The notes under the pieces are model-generated. The model saw only the letters and a list, made by a program, of their open reading frames with translations. It searched no databases and was not told the origin of the DNA. The translations under genes and the position numbers were made by a program. Source: Acidobacteriaceae bacterium (GTDB taxonomy: Bacteria > Acidobacteriota > Terriglobia > Terriglobales > Acidobacteriaceae). From it: a stretch of DNA of 43,724 nt. This document shows positions 25,465 to 35,010 of the stretch, piece after piece; positions within the stretch are counted from its first letter, which is position 1, and each line of letters opens with the position of its first letter. The stretch lies in NCBI GenBank assembly GCA_003138975.1, contig PLHQ01000118.1, positions 1 through 43,724 of the forward strand, read 5' to 3'.

Positions 25465-28400
25465 ATGCCATTCCGTTCCATTCTTGCCATTATCCTTCTG
25501 ACTATTGCTACTTCGGGATTCGCCCAGACTTTGCTCGAAGGCCGTTTGCTCAGGTTCCCGGATGTTTCTAAGGACAAAATCGCCTTTAGTTACGGAGGAG
25601 ATCTGTGGCTGGTCTCGAGGGAGGGCGGGACTGCACAGCGAATCACCAGCGATCCGGGTCAGGAACTGTTTGCGAAATTTTCTCCAGACGGAAAGTGGAT
25701 CGCGTTCACCGGGCAGTATGACGGCAACCATAACGTATACATCATGCCTTCTGAGGGCGGCGATCCCAAACAGCTGACCTTTCACCCCGGCGGTGATCAC
25801 CTCAACGAACGCATGGGTATTCACAACGAGGTCATCACCTGGACGCCAGACAGCAAGCGGATCGTCTTCCTGAGCCGACGTGACACATTTAATGATTGGT
25901 TTGGCCGGCTCTATAGTGTGGGCGTCGACGGCGGCCTGCCGGAGGCGCTTCCGCTGGATAAAGGCGGGCTGACATCCTACTCTCCGGATGGAAACAGCAT
26001 TGCGTACAACCGCATCTTCCGAAACTTCCGCACCTGGAAGCGCTACACCGGAGGCATGGCGCAAGACATCTGGATCTACGATCTTAAGGCCAACCACATT
26101 GAGCAGATGCCTCACACGGAATGGACCGACACATTTCCCATGTGGCATAGCGACACGATTTATTTTGATTCGGATCGTGGTCCGGAACACCGCCTGAATC
26201 TCTACAGCTACAGCGTGACCTCGCACGACATCAAACAGCTCACCCATTTCACAGATTTTGATGTGAATTGGCCAAGCCTCGGCCCGGATGCCATCGCATT
26301 CGAAAACGGTGGCTATTTGTACTTGTTCGATTTGAATACGCAGAAGGAACATAAACTGACAATTTACCTTCCCGGCGACCGCGATTTGGCCCGCAAACAC
26401 TGGGCAAATGTCAGCAAGCTGATTACCGATTTCGATATCTCGCCGGACGGAAAGCGCGCAGTGTTTTCAGCCCGGGGTGACATTTTTACAGTGCCTGCGA
26501 AGGAAGGCAGCATCCGCAATCTCACGCGAACTCCGGGTATTCGCGAGAAATACGCGGCCTGGTCACCGGATGGCAGATGGGTCGCCTACATATCGGACCG
26601 CACGGGCGAGGACGAACTGTACATCACCCCGCAGGACGGCTTGGGGCAGGAGCAGCGAATCACCTACGACGGGAAGATGTTTCGCTTGCCTCCGGTGTGG
26701 GCTCCCGACAGCAAGAAGTTGTTATTTGCCGACAAAGAAGCGCGCCTTTTCTACGTTGACATCAACGATAAGAAGCTAGTTCAGATCGATCAAGGTAAAT
26801 ATGCGGACTTAACGGATTACAGGTGGTCGCCCGACAGCAACTGGGTGGCCTACTCCAAGACTACGGAGAATCACAACGGTGTGATTTATTTGTACGGTCT
26901 TGCTGATCGGAAGATGAGCGCTGTCACAACGAACGCCAACGATAGTTCGGGGCCATATTTTGATCCGGAAGGTAAGTATCTCTACTTCCTCTCCAATCGC
27001 GACTTCAATGAAGTGCTTGGCGTGTACGACATTGAATTTGCAAATCCGAAGGCGGCCCGCGTATATATCGCGACTCTGCGCGCCGACGAGCCTTCTCCTT
27101 TCCCCGTGCTGAGCGACGAAGTGACCATTGCCCAAGCGCCCGACATGCTCGTAACGCCGACGCTCGGAACGAAGCCCCCCGCGCAAAATCCTCCCGAGAC
27201 GCCCACGAAAAAGAACAAGCCTCCGGCCACCGCGAAACCAGAGGATGGAATAACGGAGCAAAAACCTGGCACGGAAGCTGAAAAAGAGGAGAAACCGGGA
27301 ACGCGACCAGCCCTGAAGAACTTCCGTATCGATCTCGATGGAATTCAGAACCGTATAGTGGCGCTGCCGACGCCACCTGGTAACTTGCAAACTCTCACGG
27401 CGGCAAAGGGCGTGATCTTTTATCTGTCTGCGCCCGTGCAGGGTCTGTCTGGACCATTGCCGGGCGAACCTCCCGCCATTCACGCTTATGACTTGAAGGA
27501 TCGCAAGGATCACATCTTTCTGGAAGGAGCCGACCAGTACGCGCTCTCATTTGACGGCAAGAAAATTCTATACGGAACGCCCAAACACGAGGAAGGAGCT
27601 GAAGAAATCGAAGAGGGCGGCGAAACCGCCGAACACAATTACGGAATCGTCGATGCGAAAGTACCGGAGGGGACACAAGAGGCAAGAGAAAGTGAGCCTA
27701 AGCCTCTGGCCCATGCAGGAGAAGGCGCTTTGAAGCTAGACGCGATGCGAATGGACGTAGATCCTCCGGCCGAGTGGAAACAAATCTTCAATGAGGTCTG
27801 GCGCCAGGAGCGGGATTATTTCTATGAACCCGCAATGAATGGCGTGAATTGGCAGCAGGAGCACGACAAATATACGCAATTGCTGCCATACGTGGCCGAC
27901 CGATTGAGCCTGACTTACATTTTGGGCGAACTGATCGGCGAGCTTTCCAATTCGCATACTTATGTGGGCGGAGGCGACTATCCTGAGATCGAAACTGTCA
28001 ACGTCGGACTTCTCGGCGCCGATCTTGAACCGGATGCAAAGAGTGGGATGTACCGCTTGGCCAAGATCTATCCCGGTGAAAACTGGAATCATAATCTGCG
28101 TTCTCCACTCACGGAGCCGGGTGTCATGGTAAAAGAGGGTGAATACGTGCTGGCCGTGAACGGCCGTCCACTGCGGGTTCCGCAGAACCCTGAAGAACTC
28201 TTCATCAACACCGTGAACCAGACCACCACGCTTTCGATCAACAGCAAGCCCACTGAGCAGGGAGCGCGCAACGTGGTGGTACGGCCGATTCCGAGCGAGT
28301 TCGGTCTGCACGAGTTGAACTGGATCGAGACCAACCGCCGCAAAGTGGAGCAGGCCAGCGGTGGACGGATTGGATATGTTTACCTGCCAGATATGGGTGC

Positions 28401-28983
28401 CAGCGGACTCAACGAGTTCGTGAAGCAATATTTCCCGCAGATTCGGAAAGAAGGAATGATCTTCGATGTCCGCTATAACGGCGGTGGCTTCGTCGACCAG
28501 ATTATCTTTGAGCGCTTGCGGCGCGTGCTGGCCGGCATGGAATCGGCCCGCAACTGGGAATCCGATACCGAGCCGAGCAATGTTTTTTATGGGCACATGG
28601 CCTGTGTCACGAATCACTATGCCGCTTCCGATGGTGACTTCTTCAGCTACTTCTTCAAGGTTTACAAACTGGGTCCGCTCATCGGGGAGCGCACCTGGGG
28701 CGGCGTCCGCGGCATCCGAGGAGAAATTCCTCTGATCGATGGCGGCTACATCACGCGTCCCGAATTCTCGCTCTATGGTTTAGACAGCAAGTGGCTGATC
28801 GAAAACCGCGGCGTAGCGCCTGACATCGAGGTCGATAACCGTCCTGACCTGGTGCGAGACGGGCATGATCCTCAACTGGAAAAGGCCATCGAGTTGGTGA
28901 TGAAAGAAATCCAGGAGCATCCGATGAAATTGCCAGCCCGACCGCCCGACCTGCCAGCGTACCCACAGGGGCCGGGCCTTTAG
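25465..28983 (+). CDS. Tricorn-like S41 family protease, exported
   Basis: A 1172-residue exported serine protease related to archaeal tricorn, thought to degrade peptides. A signal peptide (residues 1-21, ending GFAQ) follows an excellent ribosome site, AAGGAGG at 25451-25457. PD40/WD40-like propeller repeats (DGKWIAF, SPDGNSIAYN, SPDGRWVAYIS, SPDSNWVAYS) cover about 30-560. A Pro/Lys/Glu-rich linker runs 570-625, then a second, weaker propeller to about 765. The tricorn core region holds H831 in NSHTYVGGGDY, a PDZ-like domain (VKEGEYVLAVNGRPL), and the peptidase region FDVRYNGGGFVDQ. The likely nucleophile is S1055 in ASDGDFF, followed by GVRGIRGEIPLIDGG. It stands as a single gene. Confidence 0.93.
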   Translation: MPFRSILAIILLTIATSGFAQTLLEGRLLRFPDVSKDKIAFSYGGDLWLVSREGGTAQRITSDPGQELFAKFSPDGKWIAFTGQYDGNHNVYIMPSEGGDPKQLTFHPGGDHLNERMGIHNEVITWTPDSKRIVFLSRRDTFNDWFGRLYSVGVDGGLPEALPLDKGGLTSYSPDGNSIAYNRIFRNFRTWKRYTGGMAQDIWIYDLKANHIEQMPHTEWTDTFPMWHSDTIYFDSDRGPEHRLNLYSYSVTSHDIKQLTHFTDFDVNWPSLGPDAIAFENGGYLYLFDLNTQKEHKLTIYLPGDRDLARKHWANVSKLITDFDISPDGKRAVFSARGDIFTVPAKEGSIRNLTRTPGIREKYAAWSPDGRWVAYISDRTGEDELYITPQDGLGQEQRITYDGKMFRLPPVWAPDSKKLLFADKEARLFYVDINDKKLVQIDQGKYADLTDYRWSPDSNWVAYSKTTENHNGVIYLYGLADRKMSAVTTNANDSSGPYFDPEGKYLYFLSNRDFNEVLGVYDIEFANPKAARVYIATLRADEPSPFPVLSDEVTIAQAPDMLVTPTLGTKPPAQNPPETPTKKNKPPATAKPEDGITEQKPGTEAEKEEKPGTRPALKNFRIDLDGIQNRIVALPTPPGNLQTLTAAKGVIFYLSAPVQGLSGPLPGEPPAIHAYDLKDRKDHIFLEGADQYALSFDGKKILYGTPKHEEGAEEIEEGGETAEHNYGIVDAKVPEGTQEARESEPKPLAHAGEGALKLDAMRMDVDPPAEWKQIFNEVWRQERDYFYEPAMNGVNWQQEHDKYTQLLPYVADRLSLTYILGELIGELSNSHTYVGGGDYPEIETVNVGLLGADLEPDAKSGMYRLAKIYPGENWNHNLRSPLTEPGVMVKEGEYVLAVNGRPLRVPQNPEELFINTVNQTTTLSINSKPTEQGARNVVVRPIPSEFGLHELNWIETNRRKVEQASGGRIGYVYLPDMGASGLNEFVKQYFPQIRKEGMIFDVRYNGGGFVDQIIFERLRRVLAGMESARNWESDTEPSNVFYGHMACVTNHYAASDGDFFSYFFKVYKLGPLIGERTWGGVRGIRGEIPLIDGGYITRPEFSLYGLDSKWLIENRGVAPDIEVDNRPDLVRDGHDPQLEKAIELVMKEIQEHPMKLPARPPDLPAYPQGPGL

Positions 28984-29011
28984 CCGCTGTCGACAAGCCT
29001 GAGGCGGCCTG

Positions 29012-29690
29012 ATGGCGGATTTCCAGTCTGGCGCCTTTGTATTTTTCGGCGCCACCGGCGATCTCGCGCACAAGCAGATCTTCCCATCGCTGCAGGAACT
29101 GATTCGCGACGAAGGTTTCAATCTGCCGATCGTCGGCGTGGCCAAGGTAGGCTGGAATCTCGATCAACTTAATGCACGCGCCAAGGACAGCCTCGAGAAA
29201 CGTGGCGTTGGCCCGGCGTGCCCATCTATATCCGTGCAGCTAAGATGCTGCCGGTCACCGCGACCGAGGTCTTCGTCGAATTCAAGCGACCGCCGATGGA
29301 GACCTTTGGGGAAATCGTGCCCGGCACCTCCGTGCATCTGCGCATGCGCATCAGTCCGGACATCGCCATCGGAATGGGTGTTCGGGTGAAGACGCCGGGC
29401 GAGCGGATGACAGGCCGCGACGTGGAACTGTTACTGAACGGGGCGCCGACGACATGCCTCCCTACGAGCGACTGGTGGGCGACGCCATGCGGGGGCAGAG
29501 TGAGCTCTTTGCCCGCCAGGACCTGGTGGAAGCGCAATGGCGCGCGGTCGAGCCCATCTTGGGCAAATGTCACGCCCTTTTATCACGATAAGCCGGGGAC
29601 ATGGGGACCCGATGAGGCTGACCAACTCATCTCCAGCGACTGACCGTGGACCAATCCGAAGGTTCAGGATCGAAATAAAAAGGAGCACGG
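29012..29690 (+). pseudogene. zwf: Glucose-6-phosphate dehydrogenase with large internal deletion
   Basis: The first 65 codons (FVFFGATGDLAHKQIFPSL) are the NADP-binding start of G6PDH. Near 29205-29215 the sequence jumps to the C-terminal third (VPIYIRAAKMLPVTATEVFV, then HLRMRISPDIAIGMGVRVKT). About 270 residues are missing, including the RIDHYLGK active site. Further on, the frame shifts: the expected DMPPYERLVGDAMRGQSELF and EAQWRAVEPILGK lie in another frame between about 29445 and 29570. It then returns to GTWGPDEADQL and meets a TGA before PWTNPKVQ. It is a clear relic. Confidence 0.9.
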
Positions 29691-30382
29691 GAATAACCCA
29701 GCGACTGATTGAAACGCCGTCGAGGCATGGGCCGCAGACGCACTACGGAAAGATCGTGGTGCGGATGCGAGTCCAATCAATCCGCTTCACGTATTCCGGA
29801 GCGCGAGTACCGCCGCTAGCCGCTGATTGCCTCGTTCGGCAAGAGCCAGAGGAACAGGAAGACGATGACGGCAAAGAGGAAGACGACGATGACGACAACG
29901 GCGACGGCTACTCAGATTGCCTGGCCTGGCAGTGCCGCTACCGGTGGCACGCAGGGGCTATTCACGAAGTTTGGGACGGAGCCTAATTTGAAATTGAGCA
30001 GCACTTGGGGGAGGGCTGTTTCAACGAAGCGTCCCACTCGTTGAGTCTGGGGCGCTTTCGTTTGTAGGCTCCAGTCACGACTGATGCGTAACTCTCTAAT
30101 CTAGAGGGGGGAGCCTCGGCTCTTGCGGGAAGGTGTACCGTCGGCCACGGAATTCCGCACGCTTTCATGGTGCCCGCAATTCAGTCTGAGCTTGAGTCGG
30201 CGCTCACCGGCCACAGATTCTTTTTGCTGTTTCTTCTTCTGTTGGGGACACTCATTCTGCATCCGTATGCCGAAGCCAGTCGCTTCGGTTACCACGCATT
30301 TCGCGGGACACAGTGGCCAAGTTCTAGTTGAGGTGGGGCCGTGCCGCCTGCATCCCTTAGATACACAGAGAGGCAAGAGATA
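29691..30382. other. Region without a recognisable intact gene
   Basis: Between about 29855 and 29920 the sequence is low-complexity, made of repeated GAC/GAG-like triplets. One strand reads as an acidic tract; the other reads as a hydrophobic helix (VAVVVIVVFLFAVIVFLFLW) with no start codon. A hairpin at 30027-30056 is described separately. No gene is supported. Confidence 0.5.
30027..30066 (+). terminator. Terminator-like hairpin
   Basis: AGCGTCCCACTC (30028-30039) pairs with GAGTCTGGGGCGCT (30043-30056) with a small bulge, then TTTCGTTTGT follows. On the minus strand it contains CGCCCCAGACTC, identical to 12 bases of the terminator at 13211-13250, so both seem to be one recurrent terminator sequence. 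Confidence 0.6.
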
Positions 30383-31159
30383 ATGGCGCGAGTGTTCATC
30401 CCAGGTTCCTCCGACGGGCTTGGCCGCATGGCCGCACAACTCCTGATCGAGCAGGGGCACAGCGTAGTTTTGCATGCCCGTAACTAGCAGCGAGGACGCG
30501 AAGCGTTTGCCGCCGTTCTGGGAGCGGAGACAGTCGTCACCGGCGATCTGACGAGCATCGCTCAAACCCGCAACGTGGCCGAACAGGTCAAGGCACTCGG
30601 CTCCTTCGATGCAGTGATTCACAATGCAGGAATCGGATACAGGGAGACCCGGCGCATCGCGACCGAAGACGGTTTGCCTCAGGTATTTGCCGTCAATAAG
30701 CTCGCACCGTACATCCTGACCGCGCTGATTCAGAAGCCGAAGCGCCTTGTCTACCTGAGTTCCGGCCTCCACCAGAGCGGCGATGCAAGCCTGAAGGATC
30801 TCGCATGGGAGCACCGCCCATGGCGGGGACAGCAGGCTTACTCCGATACCAAGCTGCACGATGTGCTTCTGGCCTTCGCGATCGCACGCCGCTGGCCGGA
30901 AGTTCTCTCCAACGCTCTCGAGCCGGGCTGGGTGGCAACCAAGATGGGAGGTTCGGGAGCGCCGGATGACCTGGACGCCGCGCATCGCACTCAAGCGTGG
31001 CTCGCGGTCAGCGGCGACCCGGCCGCGACGGTTGCGGGAGGGTACTTTTATCACATGCGACCTCGTAGCCCGAACCCAGCCACCCGCGATGCGGAGCGGC
31101 AGGAGGAGCTGCTCGATGCCTGCAAACACTTCTCTGGAGTTGATCTGCCCACAAACTGA
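30383..31159 (+). pseudogene. Short-chain dehydrogenase with an in-frame amber codon
   Basis: The 259-codon frame from ATG 30383 encodes an SDR-fold NAD(P)-dependent oxidoreductase: VFIPGSSDGLGR (nucleotide-binding glycine motif), VIHNAGIGYR (NAG motif), VYLSSGLHQ and the catalytic YSDTK. The only lesion is TAG at 30485-30487, codon 35, in HARN-stop-QRG, where the family would carry a polar residue. AGAGAGG precedes the ATG. Either a single nonsense mutation inactivated the gene, or the base is a sequencing error, or an internal restart is used. The substrate is unknown. Confidence 0.8.
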
Positions 31160-31473
31160 AGAGGGAACGCCGCTTCTATCCCGGGAAGTGGGATCCCCGT
31201 TACAAGATGCTCTGGAAAGTGGCCGCCATCGATTTCGGGAGGTCGAGATGGGCCCGGGAAGGCCCCAAATGTCATGCAATGCCCTGAGATGTCCTATCTT
31301 GTCCCTTGCCGGTGTAGGACTAGCCACCTAATATCCTTCGATAGGCATCAGCGAGAAGAAGCGCAAACAAATGCGCGTCCGCCTGCTGGTTGCGCCGACG
31401 TAATCGAGTTGGGAGCCCCCAAACGGCCTTACGAAGCCAAGTCAATCACCGTCATCTGAAAAGGGGAAACCGA
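31160..31473. other. Promoter-containing gap without a recognisable gene
   Basis: No frame has a family motif. The right end carries AAGGGGA, the ribosome site of the next gene. I see no clear hairpin. Confidence 0.45.
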
Positions 31474-32106
31474 GTGCCTTCTGCTCCAGCCCGGCCGGGT
31501 ATGATCGTGGTAGATTCGTCGTTGCGGGTAGTTGCTTCCAATGCGGAGGTGCTTCAGATACTCACATTTCCGGAACAACCAGAAAAAATTAACAATCTGG
31601 ACATCTGGCTCGCCAAAAAAGTCCATGCCTCTCTCGCAGAGAGCGATTCACCTTCCGGGCTCGCGGGCAAAGTTCAATCGGCCAGGAGGACGTATCTTTG
31701 CCGCTCTTTTCCCCTCGACGTCGCGGCAAGTCATAAGAATGTTTCGGCTCAATCCGGAAGCTTGGCGATCGTCATGATCGAGAGGAAAAGCAGCGGATCA
31801 GCAACGATTGCCGAGATTTCTGAACGTTTTGGATTGACCGCCCGCGAGCAGGAAACCGTGCAGTTCCTGCGGCAAGGCTTTACCAGCAAAGAGATTGCCC
31901 AGCGCATGAATATCAGCCCTAATACGGTAAAGGCGTTTATTCGGCTGGTGATGGTTAAGATGGGTGTTTCGACGCGTTCGGGCATTATCGGCAAGGTCGT
32001 CTGTCCCGATCCAGGATCCTGCGCACCTCGGCCACTTCCGCAAATTTTGCCGGTCGCTCCACGAAAGCCTCGACCCTTCGTGGGGGAAGTACAAAATCGG
32101 TATTGA
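31474..32106 (+). CDS. LuxR-type regulator with PAS-like N-terminus, copy 1
   Basis: A 210-residue regulator. I chose GTG 31474, since AAGGGGA lies about 8 nt upstream and the resulting start (PSAPARPGMIVVDSSLRVV) aligns with the start of the paralogue at 35638. Residues about 8-115 are a sensory region of PAS-like appearance (RVVASNAEVLQILTFP, SLAIVMIERK). The LuxR helix-turn-helix covers about 125-185 (GLTAREQETVQFLRQGFTSK, EIAQRMNISPNTVKAF) and ends MGVSTRSGIIGKVV. There is no phosphorylatable receiver domain, so it probably senses a ligand or redox state. About 25 extra residues follow the normal end. Confidence 0.88.
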   Translation: MPSAPARPGMIVVDSSLRVVASNAEVLQILTFPEQPEKINNLDIWLAKKVHASLAESDSPSGLAGKVQSARRTYLCRSFPLDVAASHKNVSAQSGSLAIVMIERKSSGSATIAEISERFGLTAREQETVQFLRQGFTSKEIAQRMNISPNTVKAFIRLVMVKMGVSTRSGIIGKVVCPDPGSCAPRPLPQILPVAPRKPRPFVGEVQNRY

Positions 32107-32171
32107 ACGCTGCAAGTGGCCGGCGCATAACGAGTGGCGCTCCGCTGCAATCAAGCTACCGGTTTCTCTTG

Positions 32172-32534
32172 TCATTCTCCCGTATGCTCAGCGCTAAGTG
32201 CTTCGCTAGTAAGCGAGGGCGATAACACAGGTGAGGCTGGTTGTTTGACGTCCGAGCCTGCCAGGTTCATGTCTCGGGTCGCGGATTGTCGTTGCCAAAC
32301 GGGCGTCGGCTCAGAGGACTGGGCCGATCTTTGTAAATGCGCTCGGGGCCAACGATCCAAGATCCTGCTGATGTGCGAAAGCGCCAGAGTATGGGCCGTG
32401 TTCAGAGCTTCTCGGACCCTCATGGAAAGTGACTGCTCAACTGGCGCGTCCTTTGGCGCGTCCTTTAGTGGAGCTCTATACTTCGCGATCCACGCCTCGT
32501 CTGCATCCTTCAAGTGAGTCCGATCCCTTGTCAT
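32172..32534 (-). CDS. Hypothetical helical protein
   Basis: A 120-residue frame with coding-like character in its first half (THLKDADEAWIAKYRAPL, then REALNTAHTLALSHISRILD). It contains a 12-bp tandem duplication giving KDAPKDAP (GGCGCGTCCTTT twice on the plus strand near 32441-32466). The second half looks less protein-like. I recognise no family. The ribosome site is weak, so this may be decaying. Confidence 0.4.
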   Translation of the reverse strand: MTRDRTHLKDADEAWIAKYRAPLKDAPKDAPVEQSLSMRVREALNTAHTLALSHISRILDRWPRAHLQRSAQSSEPTPVWQRQSATRDMNLAGSDVKQPASPVLSPSLTSEALSAEHTGE

Positions 32535-32775
32535 CTCGCAACCCCACGTCCGGTGTGTGCCTGTTTTTGGGGCCTATACACCATCGAACGGCACGAGGCA
32601 CCACTCCGAAGCTCCGAAGGAACTAGTCTCTTGGTTGATAGCAGCACAAATGCAGTCCTGAAGCTCAAGGAGCGCCAGCTCCGGAACCTCTGTGATGCTC
32701 TTTGGCGAGTCATCCCACGTCCCATCAATTGCCACAAGAATGGTGGAAGTGGCTGTCCGCTACCGACACAAAGCT
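32535..32775. other. Short region without a supported gene
   Basis: On the minus strand one frame reads VAIDGTWDDSPKSITEVPEL and ends at a TAG, beginning only from a GTG codon; it is too short and motif-poor to call. Nothing else is seen. Confidence 0.35.
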
Positions 32776-34506
32776 CTATTGACGTTTGCCAGAAGGTGGG
32801 GTTGTAAGTCGTTGCAGGTGGGTTGCCCAAGCCGACAGTTCCCCTCCGGGGGCAACATTGCTTGCATCGCAGGATTGATTACTGACACTTTCTGCTGAGA
32901 CAATCTCGATCACACCAGCTTCTGGTCTGATACCAGTGGCGGGATGATTCGTCAGATCATGGTTCACCGACAGGGTCAGGAGGCCATCTTGGGAAACCGG
33001 ACATCCACAGCACTCAGTCATTTCTTGCTGCGCGTCAAAGACGTAGACCATTGCGCAGAGGGGACCGCTCGTCATTCCGACGTTGGCGACACGCACGGTT
33101 GCATCTAGATTTGTTGCGGAGTTGTTGGCATTGCTGAAGTAGTTCAGTAACAACCGCGGCTCCACTGTTGAGTCAGAGCTACTGTCCGTGGGCCCATCAA
33201 CTCCCACTCCTCCTTCAACCGTGCCACAGGTGCAGATACCCTTAGTATTTGCCTTCAAAAATCCGCATAGGCCTTGAAGTACTGCCAAGTGGGTTCCACT
33301 TAGTGCCAAGACGTCAAATGGCGATTCTGTAAACGTACTTCCTTCCTGAACCTTGACGTTTGCCGACCCACTCAGCCCATTCAAGTTGGCCGAAATGGTG
33401 GTGGAGCCGACGGCGTCCGCGACCGCCACTCCTGCGGGACTAATACTTACCAGGGACGAATTCGCAGAAGACCAAGCCGTCGAATTCGTAAGACCTTGAG
33501 TGCTCCCGTCACTGAAGGTGCCGGTCGAGGTGAATTGTTCCGTCGCCCCCAGCACAATCGATGAATTCGCTGGAGCCACTGCAATCGACACCAAGATAGC
33601 TGGCGAGACGGTCAGTGTATCGCTTCCGCTGACGGAAGCTGAGGCAACGGTGATCGTGGCAGAACCCACCGCCTGGGCCGTGACTACTCCAGTGGCGCTC
33701 ACGGTTGCAATGCTGGATGAAGCAGAGGACCAGGTCGCCGAGTTGGTAATGTTTTGCTGGGTGCCGTCGCTGAAGGTAGCGATCGCATTGAGCTGTTGCG
33801 TCCTGCCCTTTGGGACCGAGAGACTCTGCGGGCTCACGGCGATCGCGACCAGGACGGCGGGCGAGACGGTTAGGGTGGCGCTTCCACTCACGGATGCCGA
33901 GGCAGCGGTGATCGTGGCAGAACCCACCGCCTGGGCTGTGACTACTCCGGTGGCGCTCACGGTCGCAATGCCGGATTGAGCAGAGGACCAGGTCGCCGAG
34001 TTGGTAATGTTTTGCTGGGTGCCGTCGCTGAAGGTGGCGATCGCATTGAGCTGTTGCGCCGCGCCCTTCGGGACCGAGAGACTCTGAGGGCTCACGGCGA
34101 TCGAGACCAAGGCGGCTGCAGAGATGGTAAGAGTGTCCGAAGACGTGACTGAGCCTGAAGTTGCGGTAAGTTTGGCGCTTCCGATTTGTTTGCCCCACGC
34201 CAGTCCTGACTTGCTGATACTCGCGACTGCAGGTTGTGTACTAGCCCAGGCAACTGTTTGCGTCATATCTTGCTTGCTGCCATCGCTGAACAAACCCGTC
34301 GCGGTAAGCTGCTGCCTTTGATCCAGCGCAACGGTCGGAGCAACGGGAGAAATCAAGATTGATGTTAGAGTCCTACTCGAAGGTGTGCTCATCGCTGGCG
34401 GGCTGCCGCCACATCCTGACACACCGACGGTGAATGAAAGCAACAAGACAAGGCATATATGCGCAGCCGCGCCGCGCGAAGTTCCTCCTGCGCTTGCAGG
34501 TTCCAT
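32776..34506 (-). CDS. Lipoprotein with Ig-like (Big_2) repeats and a cysteine-rich tail
   Basis: A 576-residue surface lipoprotein. The N-terminus has a hydrophobic segment ending in a lipobox-like GVSGCGG, so the Cys would be acylated. Four Big_2-type Ig-like domains follow (about 45-390), each with FSDG, WSS and the VGSATIT pattern. Domains 2 and 3 are almost identical (86-residue period). The tail has a short module with C414, C425 and C427 (LQGLCGFL, GICTCG), then a second with C499, C500 and C502 (YVFDAQQEMTECCGCPVSQD). The same two modules occur, reversed in order, in the secreted protein at 36488. It likely adheres to partners at the cell surface. Confidence 0.85.
   Translation of the reverse strand: MEPASAGGTSRGAAAHICLVLLLSFTVGVSGCGGSPPAMSTPSSRTLTSILISPVAPTVALDQRQQLTATGLFSDGSKQDMTQTVAWASTQPAVASISKSGLAWGKQIGSAKLTATSGSVTSSDTLTISAAALVSIAVSPQSLSVPKGAAQQLNAIATFSDGTQQNITNSATWSSAQSGIATVSATGVVTAQAVGSATITAASASVSGSATLTVSPAVLVAIAVSPQSLSVPKGRTQQLNAIATFSDGTQQNITNSATWSSASSSIATVSATGVVTAQAVGSATITVASASVSGSDTLTVSPAILVSIAVAPANSSIVLGATEQFTSTGTFSDGSTQGLTNSTAWSSANSSLVSISPAGVAVADAVGSTTISANLNGLSGSANVKVQEGSTFTESPFDVLALSGTHLAVLQGLCGFLKANTKGICTCGTVEGGVGVDGPTDSSSDSTVEPRLLLNYFSNANNSATNLDATVRVANVGMTSGPLCAMVYVFDAQQEMTECCGCPVSQDGLLTLSVNHDLTNHPATGIRPEAGVIEIVSAESVSNQSCDASNVAPGGELSAWATHLQRLTTPPSGKRQ
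33610..34125 (-). repeat. Near-identical tandem 258-bp repeats inside the lipoprotein gene
   Basis: Two neighbouring units of about 258 bp share long identical DNA stretches (for instance both contain GGTAATGTTTTGCTGGGTGC and both encode GTQQNITNSATWSS). They encode Ig-like domains 2 and 3. The low divergence even at silent positions points to recent duplication or gene conversion. The repeat could change copy number by slippage. Confidence 0.8.
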
Positions 34507-34576
34507 GCTTCACCACCTGTGAATGGCCATCAATCTGCTGGAGGAGGATTGGAAAACGCCCGACGAACGCCCAACT

Positions 34577-34591
34577 ATACTCTGAGAGTAT
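34577..34591. promoter_or_regulatory. Short inverted repeat upstream of the lipoprotein gene
   Basis: ATACTC and GAGTAT flank TGA, a perfect 6-bp inverted repeat about 70-85 nt upstream of the lipoprotein start. It could be a regulator site; nothing beyond its position and symmetry supports this. Confidence 0.3.
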
Positions 34592-34695
34592 TCTATCAGA
34601 CACTCTTCTTCGCGGCTAAGCCAAAAGCAGTAGGAAAACAGTCCTAGTCCGTATGTACTAGCCAATCAGGTTAATCACGCTGGATCACGCAACGA

Positions 34696-35010
34696 TCAAA
34701 ATAGGAATTGCAGTCCGGAAAGATAGTTGTTTCCTCGCACCTTCGGCTTCTTCGTCCAACGGACAAGCAAGAGAGTGGGGATTGGCACAGGGACATCCAC
34801 AGCGCACATTTCGCAGCGCAAGAGGGATGATTGTGAAATGGGCTGCTGACTCAAGAAGCAAAGGCCGCCTTTGCTAATATTCTGGGCCCGCCCGAGGATT
34901 GGGCTCATGGCACTTTCGGCGGAATCGAAAGGAGGGACAGGGTTGACCTCAATCTCCAATGTCTGGGGGACTCGAGGGTATCTCCTCCGCTCTAAGTCGT
35001 AAGATCGCAT
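34696..35010 (-). CDS. PilZ-domain protein (c-di-GMP-binding type)
   Basis: A 104-residue single-domain PilZ protein. It has the RxxxR motif in ERRRYPRVPQ near residues 7-16 and the second motif as NISKGGLCFLS near 44-54, both needed for c-di-GMP binding. The GGNNYLSGLQF end matches the fold. It probably links c-di-GMP to surface or motility behaviour. The ATG lies inside a perfect 12-bp inverted repeat (34998-35029), and the nearest good ribosome site, GAGGAG at 35050-35055, is 39 nt upstream, which is unusual. Confidence 0.85.
   Translation of the reverse strand: MRSYDLERRRYPRVPQTLEIEVNPVPPFDSAESAMSPILGRAQNISKGGLCFLSQQPISQSSLLRCEMCAVDVPVPIPTLLLVRWTKKPKVRGNNYLSGLQFLF

Noticed and set aside
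29855-29920. Acidic repeat tract as a coding or calcium-binding region
   Set aside because: It sits in a frame without a start or flanking domain; low-complexity DNA explains it.
30485-30487. TAG as a pyrrolysine codon
   Set aside because: No sign of the pyrrolysine machinery in this window, and SDR enzymes do not use it; a nonsense change is simpler.
30101-31327. Long minus-strand open frame of about 400 codons
   Set aside because: It lies antisense to the SDR gene, has no family motif, and is explained by GC-rich codon structure.
33500-33979. Plus-strand frame rich in Val/Ala with repeats
   Set aside because: Antisense to the Ig-like repeats of the lipoprotein; its regularity comes from them.
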